Part shown: positions 12,954 through 21,771 of the stretch, in pieces
Position numbering within the stretch: position 1 is the stretch's first letter
How the letters are laid out: every line of letters starts with the position of its first letter
Origin: an uncultured Bacteroidales bacterium
Lineage (GTDB): Bacteria > Bacteroidota > Bacteroidia > Bacteroidales > Paludibacteraceae
Assembly (NCBI GenBank): GCA_937910305.1
Contig: CALEPS010000003.1
Location: 1 to 55,480, forward strand
Direction: 5' to 3'
Length of the DNA: 55,480 nt
Notes under the pieces: generated by a model
The model's input: only the letters and a program-made list of their open reading frames with translations
What the model was told of the DNA's origin: nothing
Databases searched by the model: none
Program-made: the position numbers and the translations under genes

Positions 12954-15770
12954 TTAGAATTTAGCTACCAGATTGCGATCCCCGAAACCATTATCCACTC
13001 TTCCGACCGGGCACCAGAACTTAGTCTGCGCCACCCACTCCGTCGGATATGCCGCCTGTTTGCGGCTATAAGGATGCGTCCATTCATCCGCCACCACTTC
13101 GTATTCGGGGTGCGGGGCGTTAAGAAGGACATTATCGTTTTTATCCGCTTTTCCGGACTCGATATCCGCTATCTCTTGGCGGATCTGCAGCAGCACATCG
13201 CAGAAACGGTCTATCTCCACGAGCGACTCGCTCTCGGTAGGCTCAACCATCAATGTTCCGTGTACCGGGAAAGAGAGTGTCGGCGCATGATAGCCATAGT
13301 CCATCAGACGTTTGGCGATATCCGCCTCGGTAATACCTATTGCGTGGAACTGGCGGCAATCAAGGATCAGTTCGTGCCCTACCCTTCCCGTAGCGCCGGT
13401 ATAAACAACACCGTACGCCTCTTTGAGCCGCGAAGCCATATAGTTAGCAGAGAGGATAGCCGCAGCCGTAGCATGGCGGAGCCCCTCCGCACCCAGCATA
13501 GCGATATATCCCCATGAGATAAGCGCCATATTGGCGTTGCCGTACAGTGCAGCCGAGACGCGGTTCTTATCCTCAGTAGGCAGGCAGTCCGCCATCTCCT
13601 CCGTACAGCACACCGCACCGGCACCGGGTCCGCCTCCGCCATGAGGCGAAGCAAAAGACTTATGGAGGTTCAGATGGCATACATCGGCACCGATATAAGC
13701 CGGATTGGTCCATCCTATCTGCGCATTCATGTTCGCGCCATCCATATAGACATATCCTCCATTGGCATGCACCGCCTCAATCATAGCTCGGATATCCTGC
13801 TCGAAGATACCATGCGTGGAAGGGTACGTGATCATACATCCCGCGAGGATCTCTTTGTTTTCCCCGGCTTTCTGTTTCCAGTCCTGAAGGTCTGTATTGC
13901 CCTTCTCGTCGCATTTGACAACACAAGGCACGAATCCAGCCTGAACGCAGGAAGCAGGGTTGGTTCCGTGCGCCGAAGCCGGAATGAGAAGCACCTTGCG
14001 GTCTGTCTGCCCTTTGCGGCACAGATATTCGCGAATGACCACAAGACCCGTATATTCGCCTGCCGCTCCGGATGTAGGCTGCAACGTACAAGCGTCAAAG
14101 CCGGTGATGGCGCAGAGTTGCTCCTGGAGTTGCTCCATGATTGCTTCATAGCCCGCCACCTGTTCCGCCGGAGCCAAGGGATGAGGCGCCATAGCGGCAC
14201 CGTAGGTGACAGGAATCATCGCCGCTGCCGGATTCAGTTTCATCGTACAGGATCCCAGAGGAATCATGGATGTAGCCAGACTGATATCCTTGCGGTCCAG
14301 ACGCTTGAGGTAGCGCATCAGTTCGGTCTCCGTATGATAATGTTTGAAGACCTCCTCCTGCATATAGTCGATGTCGCGCACACGGCTCTCATCGATAGCC
14401 CAGAGTCCCTCGAATGCCTCATCCGACTCCTCGTACTGCGGCATGTTATCCGATGCCTCGGCGAAGATCTCAATCAGTTCGTTCATATCATCGATATCGA
14501 CCGTCTCATCCAGAGCCAGCCCGATCCATCCTGCAGGATCATAATAGAAATTGATATTATGCTCGCCCGCCAGATCGCGCACGCGCTCAATCCATCCTTC
14601 TTCGTCACAAGTGATCTTGAGCGTGTCAAAGAACTCCGCATTCTCCTGGTTATAGCCGTACGCCTGAAGCATCTCGCTCAGGTACGCCGCCTTACCATGA
14701 ATACCTTCTGCGATAGAGCGTATTCCTTCCGCACCGTGATACACGCCGTACATGCCTGCCATCATCGCCGACAGCGCCTCGGCAGTACAGATATTCGAAG
14801 TGGCGCGTTCGCGTTTGATATGCTGCTCACGGGTCTGTAGCGCCAGACGGAAAGCGGGATGCTCGTATTTGTCTTTGCTCAGACCGATAATACGTCCCGG
14901 CATCTCGCGTTTGTATTCATCGCGTGTAGCCATATATCCGGCAGTAGGTCCTCCGAATCCCATAGGCAGTCCGAAACGCTGCGCCGTGCCGCACATGATA
15001 TCCGCATCCAGCGGCTTGAGCAACGCCAACGCCATGAGGTCCGCTACAACCGTCACTTTGAGGCCCGCGGCGTGACAATCGTCTATGAAAGCATCGTATT
15101 CCTCGATCGAGCCATCGCTGTTAGGCCACTGAACGAGTGCGCCGAAGAAAGAATTATCCGGTTTGAAGTCCGCGTATGACCCTGTGACGATGTCAATGCC
15201 TTGTCCCGCAGCCCGCGTACGGAGGACAGACAGCGTATTCGGCCATATCTTCCCGTCCACAAAGACCTTGCGGACATCGGCTTTCACCTGGTCGCGCGAA
15301 CGGAGGTTCCGCATCATAGTAACAGCCTCTGCCGCAGCCGTAGCCTCATCGAGCAACGAACAGTTAGCCAAAGGAAGACCTGTCAGGTCCGATATCATGG
15401 TCTGGAAGACGAAGAGCGCCTCCAGGCGGCCTTGGCTGACCTCCGCCTGATAGGGGGTATAGGAAGTGTACCACACCGGATTCTCCAATATATTGCGTCG
15501 GATCACAGCCGGCGTGATAGTACCATACCATCCACGGCCGATATACGAACGCGCCGACACGTTCGCATTCAGCACCGCCTCAGCGATCTCGAGATGCGTT
15601 TGCTCGGTAAGCGGCTGCTCCAACTCAATAGGCTCCGGCAACAATATATCCGCCGGCATTGTCTCCTTAATGAGCGCCTCAACCGACTCAGCGCCGATAG
15701 CGGCCAACATGTGTTTTTCGTCTTCGGGGGTGAGTCCGATATGACGGGACTCCAAATAATTCTCCTTCAT
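12954..15770 (-). CDS. gcvP: glycine dehydrogenase (decarboxylating), P protein
   Basis: This is 938 aa from the ATG at 15770 (MKENYLESRHIGLT); the longer frame to 15869 reads through the promoter. The two halves (about 1-440 and 440-938) show the single-chain homodimeric form used by Bacteroidetes. The pyridoxal-phosphate lysine lies in HLNLHKSFASPHGGGGPGAG of the C-terminal half. Glycine is decarboxylated and the aminomethyl group passed to H protein. No gcvT or gcvH is in this window, so the other subunits are encoded elsewhere. Length and motifs are intact. Expression comes from 15800-15830, opposite the Crp/Fnr gene. Confidence 0.95.
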   Translation of the reverse strand: MKENYLESRHIGLTPEDEKHMLAAIGAESVEALIKETMPADILLPEPIELEQPLTEQTHLEIAEAVLNANVSARSYIGRGWYGTITPAVIRRNILENPVWYTSYTPYQAEVSQGRLEALFVFQTMISDLTGLPLANCSLLDEATAAAEAVTMMRNLRSRDQVKADVRKVFVDGKIWPNTLSVLRTRAAGQGIDIVTGSYADFKPDNSFFGALVQWPNSDGSIEEYDAFIDDCHAAGLKVTVVADLMALALLKPLDADIMCGTAQRFGLPMGFGGPTAGYMATRDEYKREMPGRIIGLSKDKYEHPAFRLALQTREQHIKRERATSNICTAEALSAMMAGMYGVYHGAEGIRSIAEGIHGKAAYLSEMLQAYGYNQENAEFFDTLKITCDEEGWIERVRDLAGEHNINFYYDPAGWIGLALDETVDIDDMNELIEIFAEASDNMPQYEESDEAFEGLWAIDESRVRDIDYMQEEVFKHYHTETELMRYLKRLDRKDISLATSMIPLGSCTMKLNPAAAMIPVTYGAAMAPHPLAPAEQVAGYEAIMEQLQEQLCAITGFDACTLQPTSGAAGEYTGLVVIREYLCRKGQTDRKVLLIPASAHGTNPASCVQAGFVPCVVKCDEKGNTDLQDWKQKAGENKEILAGCMITYPSTHGIFEQDIRAMIEAVHANGGYVYMDGANMNAQIGWTNPAYIGADVCHLNLHKSFASPHGGGGPGAGAVCCTEEMADCLPTEDKNRVSAALYGNANMALISWGYIAMLGAEGLRHATAAAILSANYMASRLKEAYGVVYTGATGRVGHELILDCRQFHAIGITEADIAKRLMDYGYHAPTLSFPVHGTLMVEPTESESLVEIDRFCDVLLQIRQEIADIESGKADKNDNVLLNAPHPEYEVVADEWTHPYSRKQAAYPTEWVAQTKFWCPVGRVDNGFGDRNLVAKF

Positions 15771-15799
15771 AAAGATTCGTTTATTACAATTTTGCGCTG

Positions 15800-15830
15800 C
15801 AAAATTACTAAAAAAACATGACATACGCAA
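15800..15830 (-). promoter_or_regulatory. gcvP promoter
   Basis: TTGCGTATGTCAT with TTG at 15828-15830, a 20-base spacer, and TAATTTTG at 15800-15807. The start point lies about 25 bases before the gcvP ATG. Confidence 0.8.
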
Positions 15831-15877
15831 GAAAAAGAGGCCATAAATACAAAATATGCTAAAAAACATAAATTTAT

Positions 15878-15908
15878 TTGCACATATAAAATAAATGTAT
15901 TATCTTTG
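15878..15908 (+). promoter_or_regulatory. Crp/Fnr regulator promoter
   Basis: TTG at 15878-15880, a 20-base spacer, and TATCTTTG at 15901-15908. The leader contains the direct repeat CGAAACGTAC/CGAAACGTAT at 15918-15937. The shared 165-base region with gcvP makes control of gcvP by this regulator possible. Confidence 0.75.
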
Positions 15909-15936
15909 CACCATATTTCGAAACGTACCGAAACGT

Positions 15937-16635
15937 ATGAAACACGAAGAAGATCATTTCGCCCCGTTATGGGAATTAAACCCCATTTGGGATACACTAA
16001 GCGGCGCAGAGCGTGAACGTATTAACAGCACGGTTGAGATTGTTCATTATGCAAAGAACGAGATGATTCATTTTGACGGTGAAGAATCGACGCATATGGG
16101 CATGTTGCTCAGCGGTAAAGTACGTATTTACAAAGAGGGGATCGGTCAGCGGCAACAGATCATCCGTTTGCTTAAACCATACGATATATACGGCTATCGC
16201 GCATGTATCGCAAACGGTGCTTACAACTCCAATGCGAGTGCCTTTGAAGATTGCGTGGTTTACCGTTTGAGCCGCGAAGAGTTTACCCGTCTGGTGCGCG
16301 AAAATGGTGCTTTCTGCTATGAAGTAATGCGGATGATGGCGCAGGATCTGGCGATATCGGAGATCCAGACCGTGAATCTGACTCAGAAACATATCCGCGG
16401 CCGTCTGGCGGAGAGTCTGTTGCACCTCGTTCATAACTACGGCTATGAGGAGGACGGACGGACCTTAGCCATGTTACTGCCCCGCGAGGATCTGGCGAAC
16501 ATGAGTAATATGACAACCAGCAATGCGATCCGTACGCTCAGCCAGTTTGCGCAAGAAGGCTTGATTGCCATTAACGGACGGCATATCAGTATTCTCAACG
16601 AGAAAGAGTTGGCGAGAGTATCCCGTTTAGGATAG
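15937..16635 (+). CDS. Crp/Fnr-family transcriptional regulator
   Basis: This is 232 aa from the ATG at 15937 (MKHEEDHFAPLWEL). Residues 15-130 form the cyclic-nucleotide-type beta barrel (NEMIHFDGEESTHMGMLLSG), then a long dimer helix (VMRMMAQDLAISEIQTVNLT). The HTH_Crp domain follows (LLPREDLANMSNMTTSNAIR at about 180-199). There are only a few cysteines and no N-terminal Cys cluster, so it is not an FNR-type iron-sulfur sensor; the ligand is unknown. It is divergent from gcvP and followed by a perfect hairpin terminator. Confidence 0.85.
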   Translation: MKHEEDHFAPLWELNPIWDTLSGAERERINSTVEIVHYAKNEMIHFDGEESTHMGMLLSGKVRIYKEGIGQRQQIIRLLKPYDIYGYRACIANGAYNSNASAFEDCVVYRLSREEFTRLVRENGAFCYEVMRMMAQDLAISEIQTVNLTQKHIRGRLAESLLHLVHNYGYEEDGRTLAMLLPREDLANMSNMTTSNAIRTLSQFAQEGLIAINGRHISILNEKELARVSRLG

Positions 16636-16646
16636 CCACCTATAGA

Positions 16647-16678
16647 AGACCCCTCCCAATTGGAGGGGTCTGTTTTTT
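16647..16678 (+). terminator. terminator of the Crp/Fnr gene
   Basis: AGACCCCTCC and GGAGGGGTCT form a 10-bp stem followed by GTTTTTT. The last bases are shared with the stop codon of the converging M23 gene. Confidence 0.85.
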
Positions 16679-17642
16679 AATCCATCATTTTTCCCATATT
16701 GGAGGACATCTGCAGCATCTTGTCGTAGTCCTCGGGGCTGAGATCATAGAAATAATAGTTTCTCGGGTCGATCGGCCTGCCCAGATAATGCACTTCGTAG
16801 TGCACATGCGGACCAGTGGATTTGCCGGTGTTTCCTACCAGAGCAATGACCTCTCCCCGTTTCACTTTCTGCCCTACTCTGACCTTTATTTTGGAACAAT
16901 GGGCATAGCGCGTAGCATAATTAAAGCCGTGGTCTATCTCTACCGTCTCGCCGTATCCTTGCCGCCAACCGGCATAGGTAACGACTCCGTTTCCGGTAGC
17001 AAAGATATCCGTTCCGACCGGTGCGGAGAAATCCATTCCTTCATGGAAACGCCGTACATGATAGACGGGGTCAACACGCCATCCGTAGCCCGAGGCCATG
17101 TGTTTGAGATCTTTGTTCAGCACCGGCTGGATGGCGGGTATATTCTCCATGCGGGTCTCTTGTTTCTTCTCCAGATCCAGAATCTCGTCATAGGACCGTG
17201 CCTGAACATACAACTCCTTCTCCAGCACGTCTATTTTGCGCTGCAGATCAGCCGCCAGTTGCGTATTGGTCATGTGCGCCAGAGAATCATAATAATTGAT
17301 CTGGCGAGTAGCTCCCATGCGTACAGACAGAGGAATCGGCTCCGCTCCGAGGATAGCACGATAGAGGTTGTCATCGCGCTGCGAGAGGTCAGAAAGGACG
17401 ATCTGCATCTGGTCCACCTGCTTGCTCAGCACCTCCATTTCCGCCGTCAGGTTCTTGTTATACTGCATCAGCGACGCTTCGCGAGGCGAGGGGAAGAAAT
17501 AGAGAAAAACATAGAAGAAAATAACTCCGAGGCAGATACCTCCGATAATATATCCGCCGGACCTGCGCAGCCAATAGCGCAGACCGTGCTCTATGCGCTC
17601 CAGTTGTAGCGTTTCTGGGTTTATACGATACTTCTTCGCCAT
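16677..17642 (-). CDS. membrane-anchored M23 (LytM) peptidase
   Basis: This is a 321-aa protein. It has an N-terminal cytoplasmic stub, one transmembrane helix (GGYIIGGICLGVIFFYVFLY, about 29-48), a coiled coil (about 60-175), and a C-terminal M23 domain. Zinc ligands are visible: His and Asp in RFHEGMDFSAPVG (about residues 198-210), and the HVHYE motif near 281. The family cleaves or activates cleavage of peptidoglycan cross-links. Its start (MAKKYRINPETLQLERIEHG) is typical of Bacteroidetes members. It is the last gene of the ten-gene leftward cluster, 62 bases after ygiQ. Confidence 0.9.
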   Translation of the reverse strand: MAKKYRINPETLQLERIEHGLRYWLRRSGGYIIGGICLGVIFFYVFLYFFPSPREASLMQYNKNLTAEMEVLSKQVDQMQIVLSDLSQRDDNLYRAILGAEPIPLSVRMGATRQINYYDSLAHMTNTQLAADLQRKIDVLEKELYVQARSYDEILDLEKKQETRMENIPAIQPVLNKDLKHMASGYGWRVDPVYHVRRFHEGMDFSAPVGTDIFATGNGVVTYAGWRQGYGETVEIDHGFNYATRYAHCSKIKVRVGQKVKRGEVIALVGNTGKSTGPHVHYEVHYLGRPIDPRNYYFYDLSPEDYDKMLQMSSNMGKMMD

Positions 17643-17704
17643 AAATCTATATCTGTTTGATCATTTATTCTTGGGTCAATTATTTCTTAGCCGCAAGGGA
17701 ACAA

Positions 17705-19414
17705 TTATTTCTTGTACCAGAAAAAGTACTGGTTCTGTTGCTTTTTTTCCTCGGGCGTACGCGCGACATATATAGGTTCGCGCGTGTAGGGGTCGATTCC
17801 GGTGTAAAACATGGTGGTGGAGAGGGTCATGGGCGTAGGCGTGAAATCCTGAACCTGCTCCGGCCGGTAGTGCATTTTTTTCGTTTCCTCCGCCAGCAAT
17901 GCCATGTCGCGTTTGGTACACCCGGGATGGGAGGAGATGAAATAAGGGATCAGCTGTTGGTTCATTCCCGCTTCCTTGTTGATCCGCAGGAAGAGTTCTC
18001 TGAATCGCAGGTAGTTGGTCCAACTCGGTTTCCGCATTATCTTCAGCACATTGTCTGATGAGTGCTCCGGCGCCACTTTGAGCCGTCCGGACACATGGCG
18101 GGTGATGAGTTGGCGGGCATAAGGTTCGCTCATCAGGTCATATCGGATCCCCGAACCCACAAAAGCATGTTTTACATACGGCAGTTTGTCCACTGTTTTG
18201 TATATATCAAGAATCGGGCCAAAGTCTTGATTGAGGTTCTTGCAAATAGCGGGTTGCAGACAACTGGGACGGGCGCATTTCTCGCATAGAGACCTGTCTT
18301 TTCCGTGCATACCGTACATATTCGCCGAAGGTCCTCCCAGATCGGAGATCACGCCATGCCAGTCCGGCAATTGGCTCAACCGCTCGATCTGGCGCAGGAT
18401 CGACTCCTTGCTACGGCTCACGATCTGTTTGCCTTGGTGGGCGGAGATCGTACAGAACGAGCAACCGCCGAAACAACCGCGGTGCATACACACCGACCAT
18501 TTGATCATTTCGTAGGCAGGGATATGCTTGTCCTTGTATTTCGGGTGCGGTGTGTATGTATATGGCAGGTCATAGATCGCATCCAACTGCTCGGTCGTGA
18601 TCGGCGGATAAGAAGGATTGACTACCACCCATTGTCTGCCCACCGTCTGAACGAGTGTCGTTTGGTAAATCTTATTGGACTCTATCTCTATCAGCCGGAA
18701 ATTCTCCGCATGTTTGCGCTTGTCCCGCAAAGCCTCCTCGTGACCGGACAGCATAATAGCCTCAGCCGGAATCTCACTTTTTTCGGATGTCAGGTAGGCT
18801 GTCTGCGGAACATCATGAATAGAAATTCTTCCGGATTCCGACATCCGACTTTCTATTTTCTTTGCGATCTCTGTCATCGCCTGCTCCCCCATGCCATATA
18901 CGAGGAGGTCGGCGCCGCTGTCCACGAGGATAGAGGGCATCAGTTTGTCTTGCCAGTAGTCGTAATGGGTCAAGCGGCGCATGGAGGCTTCTATTCCTCC
19001 TATCACAATCGGCACATCGGGATAGAGTTGCTTCAAAATCCGGCAGTACGTGATCGTACAATAATCCGGTCTTGCGCCGGGTCGCCCTTCGGGCGTATAG
19101 GCGTCGTCGGATCGCTTGCGTTTGGCGGCAGTGTAATGATTGACCATTGAATCCATTGAGCCTGCCGAAACAGCAAAATAGAGTCTCGGACGTCCGAACT
19201 TCTTGAAATCCCTGAAATCCCCATGCCAGTCCGGTTGCGGTACAATCGCTACGCGGTAGCCGGCAGCCTCCAGTACCCGCCCTAATACCGCTGCACCGAA
19301 AGAAGGGTGATCGATATACGCATCGCCGGTGAAGAAGACAATGTCCACTTCATCCCAGCCGCGCAAATCCGTCTCTTTACGGGTTGTAGGCAGATATTTC
19401 AAAAGGTCAGCCAT
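17705..19414 (-). CDS. ygiQ: YgiQ-family radical SAM protein
   Basis: This is a 569-aa protein with an N-terminal B12-binding-like half (RGWDEVDIVFFTGDAYIDHP) and a radical SAM core whose CxxxCxxC cluster is in GCFGGCSFCTI (about 310-320). The family (YgiQ, UPF0313) has no assigned substrate. Length is slightly shorter than some members, which carry an extra C-terminal tail. It is 6 bases downstream of dnaX and so is co-transcribed. The motifs for a full radical SAM enzyme are intact. Confidence 0.9.
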   Translation of the reverse strand: MADLLKYLPTTRKETDLRGWDEVDIVFFTGDAYIDHPSFGAAVLGRVLEAAGYRVAIVPQPDWHGDFRDFKKFGRPRLYFAVSAGSMDSMVNHYTAAKRKRSDDAYTPEGRPGARPDYCTITYCRILKQLYPDVPIVIGGIEASMRRLTHYDYWQDKLMPSILVDSGADLLVYGMGEQAMTEIAKKIESRMSESGRISIHDVPQTAYLTSEKSEIPAEAIMLSGHEEALRDKRKHAENFRLIEIESNKIYQTTLVQTVGRQWVVVNPSYPPITTEQLDAIYDLPYTYTPHPKYKDKHIPAYEMIKWSVCMHRGCFGGCSFCTISAHQGKQIVSRSKESILRQIERLSQLPDWHGVISDLGGPSANMYGMHGKDRSLCEKCARPSCLQPAICKNLNQDFGPILDIYKTVDKLPYVKHAFVGSGIRYDLMSEPYARQLITRHVSGRLKVAPEHSSDNVLKIMRKPSWTNYLRFRELFLRINKEAGMNQQLIPYFISSHPGCTKRDMALLAEETKKMHYRPEQVQDFTPTPMTLSTTMFYTGIDPYTREPIYVARTPEEKKQQNQYFFWYKK

Positions 19415-19420
19415 CAGCTA

Positions 19421-21136
19421 TCAGTCGATTTGAAGATCCAGTTTTTCTTTCAATTCCGCCAGCGCAGGGTTCGTCTCCGCCATGATGGCGTATTTCTCCT
19501 CTGCCGTATAGGCCAGTTGCTCTCGGTTGTACTCCGCCAGCACAAGGCGGATATTAAGTTCCCTGTTATGCAGCGTACGCCTCAGTTGGGTCAGAAGGGT
19601 TGGCATGGCGCTCCGCATCTGGTCCAGTTGCCAAGGGTTCGGCATGGCTATCTCAGCCGTTGTTTCCTCCACCAGGGAAGGGATATAGTTCTCTATCAGT
19701 TGTTTCAGACGCAGTTCCTCATTGTGGGTTGTTGCCAGACCAACCCACGCGTCTCTGAGTTGGTCAGCTGTAAAAGGGCGGTTAGGCTCCTCCTCTTGCG
19801 GTTGGGACTGTTGGGGTGCCTGCGGCGCTTCTTCCGCTTTCGGCTTGGGACCGAGTCCGAGACCTATCTTAGGCATTTTGGGGATAGAGGGAGCTGCGGG
19901 CTTGGGAGCTGCCGAAGTGTCCTGTTTGGGAGGAACGGTCGGAGCAGCAGGTTTCTCATCCTGCTTGGGCTGCGGAGCCGGAGATGCCGGTTTCGCCTCC
20001 GGCTTGGGTTCCGGACCTGGCTGCGGAGCCGGAATATTTTGCGGCACTCCGAGCTGGCATAGTTTGACGAGCGCTAACTCTACCGTCAGACGTTTGTTGC
20101 GTGCCGTGCGATAATTGATATCACATGTGTTGAGGATATCCAATGCCTGGAAGAGCCAGAGCGGCGGGCATAACTGCGCCTGCTGCGCATAACGCTGACG
20201 GATAGCGTCGCTGGTCTCCAGCAGTTGTACCGTCTGCGGATCTTTGCTTACCAATACATCCCGCAGGTGCTGGGCAAAACCCGTTACGAAATGACCGGCG
20301 TCAAAACCATGGTTCAGCACCTCATTCAGCAACAACAATGCCTTTGCTACATCATGACTAAGCGCATTCTCCACCAGACTGAAATAATAGTCCGCATTGA
20401 GCACATTGAGCACTTCAATGGTACGTTCGTAGGTGATGTTATTCCCGCAGAAAGCCACCAGTTGATCGAAGATCGAGAGCGCATCCCGCATTCCTCCGTC
20501 CGCTTTCTGAGCCACTACATTCAGTGCCTCCTCGCTTGCCGTAACGCCTTCTTTTGCTGCCAGAGATTTGAGATAGGCGATGATATCAGGTACAGTAATA
20601 CGGTTAAAATCATATACTTGACAACGGCTCAGGATCGTCGGCAGAACCTTGTGTTTCTCCGTTGTGGCAAGAATAAAGATGGCATATGAGGGCGGTTCCT
20701 CCAAGGTCTTAAGCAAGGCATTGAATGCCGCTGTAGAAAGCATGTGTACCTCATCAATGATATACACCGAGTACTTCCCTATCTGCGGCGGGATACGCAC
20801 CTGGTCGATGATGGACTTGATGTCCTCCACCGAGTTATTGGATGCCGCATCCAGCTCGTGGATATTAAAGGACCGTTGCTCATTGAACGCACGGCAGGAC
20901 TCGCATTCGTTACATGCGTCGAAGCCGTTCTGCGGGTTCAGGCAGTTGATCGTTTTGGCGAAGATACGGGCGCAAGTGGTTTTACCCACTCCTCGCGGAC
21001 CGCAAAACAGATAGGCATGCGCCAGATGCCCCTGACGAATGGCGTTCTGCAATGTCTGCGTGAGAGCTTGCTGCCCCACTACGGTCTCAAAGGTCTGAGG
21101 CCTGTACTTGCGCGCGGAAACAATGTAATTCTCCAT
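19421..21136 (-). CDS. dnaX: DNA polymerase III subunit gamma/tau
   Basis: This is a 571-aa clamp-loader ATPase. The Walker A loop CGPRGVGKTT is near residues 44-53, a zinc-binding cysteine cluster is in the next 40 residues (ACNECESC), DEVH is the Walker B motif, and the SRC sensor is in ILSRCQVYDF. Domain III runs to about 365. A Pro/Ala/Lys-rich flexible linker (about 365-450, many PAAP-type repeats) links to a divergent C-terminal tau-like domain that would bind polymerase and DnaB. No frameshift slippery sequence was searched for. The overlap-free spacing (5 bases to PPTase, 6 to ygiQ) shows a tight operon. Confidence 0.95.
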   Translation of the reverse strand: MENYIVSARKYRPQTFETVVGQQALTQTLQNAIRQGHLAHAYLFCGPRGVGKTTCARIFAKTINCLNPQNGFDACNECESCRAFNEQRSFNIHELDAASNNSVEDIKSIIDQVRIPPQIGKYSVYIIDEVHMLSTAAFNALLKTLEEPPSYAIFILATTEKHKVLPTILSRCQVYDFNRITVPDIIAYLKSLAAKEGVTASEEALNVVAQKADGGMRDALSIFDQLVAFCGNNITYERTIEVLNVLNADYYFSLVENALSHDVAKALLLLNEVLNHGFDAGHFVTGFAQHLRDVLVSKDPQTVQLLETSDAIRQRYAQQAQLCPPLWLFQALDILNTCDINYRTARNKRLTVELALVKLCQLGVPQNIPAPQPGPEPKPEAKPASPAPQPKQDEKPAAPTVPPKQDTSAAPKPAAPSIPKMPKIGLGLGPKPKAEEAPQAPQQSQPQEEEPNRPFTADQLRDAWVGLATTHNEELRLKQLIENYIPSLVEETTAEIAMPNPWQLDQMRSAMPTLLTQLRRTLHNRELNIRLVLAEYNREQLAYTAEEKYAIMAETNPALAELKEKLDLQID

Positions 21137-21141
21137 ATATG

Positions 21142-21753
21142 TTATTGTTTATATGCTATGCTATAGATATATTTCTCTTTTTCAATGGTCTCCAGCCGGT
21201 ATGCTTTGTTCTCTGGCAGAAGCGATTGCAGTTGTTCGAACGATACGATTCCTATGCCTTCCGCTTTCACGACCGCTTCTTTCTGGGTCCATAGACGGAT
21301 AAAAGCTCTGTCACGCTCCTTCGCTTCATGGATTAGGCGCTGTTCCTCCTCATTCATCGTTCGTTCGATCAGGTCTGAATCCGCATGCCGGATGGATTCT
21401 ACGTCTATCCCTATCGGTTTTTCATCCACTGCCACCGCGATTGCAGCCTTGCAGTGCGAGATCGAAAAATACGGTCCGGACGGAAGAAAGGGTTTTCCGT
21501 GCCCGTTGTATGTCCATGTCCAATTCCCGGTAAGATTTTTCTGCTGGTTTTCTGCAGGTTTTATGCAGGCTTTAAGCTGTTCCCGCCACATGATCCAACT
21601 CTTCAGGCTGCAAAATCGTCCAAGGGTATGTCTGTATCGCAATGCCTGCTCGCGCCGTTGGTCGGAAACAAGAGGCAGCATTTTCTCCACCGCACTGTCC
21701 GTACACTCCTCCATCCTGTCAAAGATAGCAACCTTCATCCTTTCACCTTTCAC
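21142..21753 (-). CDS. 4'-phosphopantetheinyl transferase
   Basis: This protein of about 200 aa loads carrier proteins (ACP or a peptide/polyketide carrier) with the phosphopantetheine arm. The Sfp/AcpT signatures are present: GIDVESIR (about 118-125, Mg-binding) and WTQKEAVVKAEG (about 152-163). Translation may start at the ATG at 21738 (MKVAIFDRMEE) or 21753; both lie in the GGTGAAA repeat. Its length fits the Sfp class. The neighbours do not include a carrier-protein synthase, so the target is not evident. Confidence 0.88.
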   Translation of the reverse strand: MKGERMKVAIFDRMEECTDSAVEKMLPLVSDQRREQALRYRHTLGRFCSLKSWIMWREQLKACIKPAENQQKNLTGNWTWTYNGHGKPFLPSGPYFSISHCKAAIAVAVDEKPIGIDVESIRHADSDLIERTMNEEEQRLIHEAKERDRAFIRLWTQKEAVVKAEGIGIVSFEQLQSLLPENKAYRLETIEKEKYIYSIAYKQ

Positions 21754-21771
21754 CTTTCACCTTTTACCTTC
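21739..21771 (-). repeat. GGTGAAA heptamer array at the RND/PPTase junction
   Basis: One GGTAAAA and three GGTGAAA units end in GGATG, the start codon of the PPTase. The stop of the RND pump is a TGA inside the array. Almost the same arrangement stands before the RND adaptor gene at 25894-25918. Confidence 0.85.

Noticed and set aside
13641..14840. 399-codon frame antisense to gcvP
   Set aside because: Shadow frame opposite a confirmed enzyme.
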